A DNA stretch of 7,494 bases from the NCBI GenBank assembly GCA_040756085.1, contig JBFMAE010000106.1, positions 1 to 7,494 of the forward strand, written 5' to 3'. The notes below the pieces were generated by a model. It was given only the letters and a program-made list of their open reading frames with translations, ran no database searches and was not told the DNA's origin. The position numbers and the translations under genes are program-made. The stretch is from JBFMAE01 sp040756085. Lineage in GTDB: Bacteria; Desulfobacterota; BSN033; UBA1163. Below are positions 5,669-7,494 of the stretch, in pieces. Numbering within the stretch: the stretch's first letter is position 1; every line of letters begins with the position of its first letter.

Positions 5669-6292
5669 ATGACTACATTAGCTGTCTATAACATTGGAAA
5701 TCGAAAAGTGAGCGATATTGAACTCGACGACCGTGTATTCAATGCTAAAGTCAGCCCTTCTCTCTTCTACGAAGTCGTCCGGATGAATCTTGCCTCCCAA
5801 AGGAAAGGAACCGCCTTTACCAAAAATCGGGCCCTCGTTCGAGGGGGAGGGGCAAAACCCTGGAGACAGAAAGGGACCGGAAGGGCCCGGGCAGGAACCC
5901 GACGATCTCCCCTCTGGAGAGGTGGCGGGACCATCTTCGGTCCCATGCCCAAGGATTACTCTTTCTCTCTTCCTAAAAAGGTGAAGAAAGCGGCCCTCCG
6001 AGCTGCCCTCAGTTTGAAATGTCAGGAGGGGAAACTGATTCTTCTGGACAATTTTCCGCTGGATGGGTTTAAGACCCGTCAGGTTCTTGAAGTACTGAAG
6101 AGATTTCAGGTAGAGGACGCTCTCATAGTGACGGATGAAAAACATCTCTTCCTGGAGAGATCGGCTCGGAATATTCCCAACATCCAGGTCTCACGTTACG
6201 AAGGCCTGAACGTGTACGACGTCTTAAATCATGAACATCTGATTTTACTCAGTCCAGCAGTCCAAAGGATCCAAGGGGTGCTCGCATCATGA
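5669..6292 (+). CDS. rplD: 50S ribosomal protein L4
   Basis: L4 binds 23S rRNA domain I and, with L22, lines the constriction of the nascent-peptide tunnel. In E. coli it also represses the S10 operon. The 207-residue product is full length. The tunnel loop is evident in residues 45-95, with the conserved AKPWRQKGTGRARAGTRRSP (62-81) and WRGGGTIFGP (83-92). The C-terminal fold includes LLDNF (125-129) and the usual end of the family (NVYDVLNHEHLILL, 181-194). The ATG at 5669 is preferred over an upstream in-frame start at 5573. The earlier start would overlap rplC by about 80 nt, whereas AGGAAAGGG, just after the rplC stop, is well placed for 5669. The last 4 nt overlap rplW. Confidence 0.97.
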   Translation: MTTLAVYNIGNRKVSDIELDDRVFNAKVSPSLFYEVVRMNLASQRKGTAFTKNRALVRGGGAKPWRQKGTGRARAGTRRSPLWRGGGTIFGPMPKDYSFSLPKKVKKAALRAALSLKCQEGKLILLDNFPLDGFKTRQVLEVLKRFQVEDALIVTDEKHLFLERSARNIPNIQVSRYEGLNVYDVLNHEHLILLSPAVQRIQGVLAS

Positions 6293-6579
6293 AGGAAGCA
6301 CAGAAGATCATCCGAAGGCCATTGATTACTGAAAAAAGTACCCGGCAGAAAGATGAAAACCATCAATATGCTTTCGAGGTTCACCGGGATGCCAATAAGA
6401 TTGAGATTCAGTCAGCCGTCGAACGTCTCTTCAAGGTGAAGGTTCTCCAAGTGCGCACCTCCAACGTTCTGGGTAAGGAGAAGCGTTTGGGAAGAAGATA
6501 TGGGAAGAGGCCTGACTGGAAGAAGGCGATCATCACCCTGAAAGAGGGAGACCGTATCGATTTCTTCGAAGGAGCCTAA
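6289..6579 (+). CDS. rplW: 50S ribosomal protein L23
   Basis: L23 lies at the tunnel exit and is the docking site for trigger factor and the signal recognition particle. The 96-residue product is full length. It shows RRPLITEKS (9-17), in which Glu15 matches E. coli Glu18, the trigger-factor contact. The C-terminal signature RPDWKKAIITLKEGDRIDFF (74-93) is intact. The start overlaps the rplD stop as ATGA (6289-6292), so translation is probably coupled. AAGGGG (6273-6278), inside the end of rplD, serves as ribosome-binding site. The 133 nt after the stop hold an inverted repeat before rplB. Confidence 0.97.
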   Translation: MKEAQKIIRRPLITEKSTRQKDENHQYAFEVHRDANKIEIQSAVERLFKVKVLQVRTSNVLGKEKRLGRRYGKRPDWKKAIITLKEGDRIDFFEGA

Positions 6580-6587
6580 AATAATTC

Positions 6588-6696
6588 TGGAATATTGGAA
6601 TAATGGAAGGATGGAATCATGGGGAAAAAACGATCTCGAACACCAATTTGTTTCTGAAAACCCAGTATTCCAATATTCCACCATTCCAATCTTCCC
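6588..6696. repeat. Inverted array of 8-nt TGGAAT-type units, copy 2
   Basis: The left arm has TGGAAT-like units starting at 6588, 6596, 6604 (TGGAAG) and 6612, exactly 8 nt apart, ending in TGGG (6620-6623). The right arm begins CCCA (6661-6664) and carries ATTCCA at 6667, 6675 and 6683, then CTTCCC at 6691, again 8 nt apart. The two arms match at 27 of 36 positions when aligned as a stem, most mismatches falling in the two spacer bases of each unit. The loop is 37 nt (6624-6660). It has the same design as the element at 1152-1230. No T-run follows. The rplB Shine-Dalgarno lies just downstream. A short reading frame through it (6603-6824) is an artefact of the repeat. Confidence 0.85.
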
Positions 6697-6712
6697 TTCA
6701 TGGAGTTAACAG

Positions 6713-7494
6713 ATGGCTATCAAAAAATTTCGACCGACCTCTCCCGGAAAGAGGTTCCAAACCGTCTCTACATTTGAAGAGATCACCTCTTTTACACCGG
6801 AGCGGAGCCTTCTCCTCCCCTTGAAAAAGAGCGGAGGAAGAAATGTCTACGGGAGAGTCACCTCCTGGCACAGGGGAGGAAGTCATAAACGGAGGTATCG
6901 ACTCATTGACTTCAAGCGGGATAAAAGGGAGATCCCGGCAAAAGTGGCCTCCATTGAATATGACCCGAACCGATCTGCCCGGATCGCCTTACTTCACTAT
7001 ACCGACGGAGAGAAACGATATATCCTCGCCCCCTTCCAACTGAAAGTGGGGGAAGAAGTGATCGCAAGCCCGATGGCAGATATAAAGCCCGGCAATGCCC
7101 TTCCCTTACGAAATATACCGACAGGCACGCTGATTCATAATGTTGAGTTGAAAGTGGGAAGGGGTGGACAGATCATCCGGAGCGCAGGGGCCTATGGCCA
7201 ACTGATGGCCAAAGAAGGAAAATATGCCCATGTCAAACTCCCTTCCGGTGAAGTTCGACTGGTCCTCCAGGATTGTTATGCCACCATCGGACAGGTAAGC
7301 AACCTTGAGCATGAAAATATCTCACTCGGAAAAGCCGGAAGAAACAGGTGGCTGGGCCGGAGACCCGTGGTGCGTGGAGTGGCCATGAATCCCATTGACC
7401 ATCCTTTAGGCGGAGGCGAAGGAAAGAGTTCAGGCGGCCGACACCCCTGCACACCGTGGGGGGTGCCGGAGAAGAAGACCCGAAAAAATAAAAC
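6713..7494 (+). CDS. rplB: 50S ribosomal protein L2, 3' end outside the window
   Basis: L2 binds 23S rRNA near the peptidyl-transferase centre and is needed for subunit association. Translation from the ATG at 6713 stays open for 260 codons to the window edge; full-length L2 is about 273-276 residues, so only some 13-16 residues are missing. Visible blocks are MAIKKFRPTSPGKRF (1-15), SGGRNVYGRVTSWHRGGSHK (40-59), the central YDPNRSARIALL (83-94), GRGGQIIRSAGAYGQL (149-164) and the C-terminal MNPIDHPLGGGEG (225-237). His230, which I equate with the functionally important E. coli His229 (numbered without Met), is kept; the next His of the usual DHPHGGGEG is Leu232. GGAG (6702-6705) lies 7 nt before the start. 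rpsS would be expected downstream. Confidence 0.96.
   Translation, partial: MAIKKFRPTSPGKRFQTVSTFEEITSFTPERSLLLPLKKSGGRNVYGRVTSWHRGGSHKRRYRLIDFKRDKREIPAKVASIEYDPNRSARIALLHYTDGEKRYILAPFQLKVGEEVIASPMADIKPGNALPLRNIPTGTLIHNVELKVGRGGQIIRSAGAYGQLMAKEGKYAHVKLPSGEVRLVLQDCYATIGQVSNLEHENISLGKAGRNRWLGRRPVVRGVAMNPIDHPLGGGEGKSSGGRHPCTPWGVPEKKTRKNK

Noticed and set aside
5678..6145. Minus-strand reading frame of 155 codons inside rplD
   Set aside because: It is a shadow of the conserved L4 coding frame with no family resemblance.
6588..6696. Possible CRISPR-like array
   Set aside because: The units are 8 nt with 2-nt variable parts and are inverted; there are no spacers of CRISPR size and no cas genes.
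6603..6824. Plus-strand reading frame of 73 codons across the rplW-rplB gap
   Set aside because: It is made of the TGGAAT/ATTCCA repeat and then runs out of frame into rplB; rplB with its own Shine-Dalgarno is the real gene.

Overview
This window is a ribosomal-protein and elongation-factor locus read entirely on the + strand: the str operon (rpsL, rpsG, fusA, tuf) running without a break into the start of the S10 operon (rpsJ, rplC, rplD, rplW, rplB). All nine products are recognised by direct reading of conserved motifs. rplB is cut by the right edge about a dozen codons before its expected stop. The organism is a bacterium of moderate G+C. The wording of the ribosomal proteins, the EF-Tu type and the tandem TGGAAT-type repeats remind me of Desulfobacterota (former Deltaproteobacteria) or neighbouring phyla known mainly from metagenomes. 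That placement is from memory and is moderate at best.

Layout. Positions 1-250 are non-coding and AT-rich, with a plausible sigma70-type promoter (perfect TTGACA at 140-145) about 80 nt before the rpsL start. No rpoC end is visible, so the operon appears to have its own promoter here. rpsL and rpsG follow, then a 112-nt gap holding an inverted array of 8-nt units. fusA and tuf come next, 30 nt apart, then rpsJ 17 nt after tuf. A 78-nt gap with a nested palindrome precedes rplC. rplC, rplD and rplW are packed tightly, with a 4-nt overlap between rplD and rplW. A 133-nt gap holds a second copy of the 8-nt-unit inverted array, and rplB runs off the end.

How the genes work together. S12 and S7 are core 30S proteins of the decoding centre and the head/E-site. 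EF-G and EF-Tu drive translocation and aminoacyl-tRNA delivery. S10 is a 30S head protein and also the antitermination factor NusE. L3, L4, L23 and L2 are early-assembling 50S proteins of the peptidyl-transferase surroundings and the exit tunnel. The gene content is ordinary housekeeping and I see no new enzyme or defence system.

The unusual signals lie elsewhere. (1) Two related, precisely 8-nt-phased inverted repeat elements sit in the two longest intercistronic gaps. (2) A nested palindrome buries the best ribosome-binding site near rplC. (3) tuf is written in strikingly G/T-ending codons unlike all its neighbours, with a sharp switch back 13 codons from its end (position 4535), which suggests gene conversion or transfer. 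(4) EF-Tu carries a four-cysteine insert (Cys181, 183, 188, 191) that looks able to bind metal. (5) L2 has Leu in place of the second His of its DHPHGGGEG motif.
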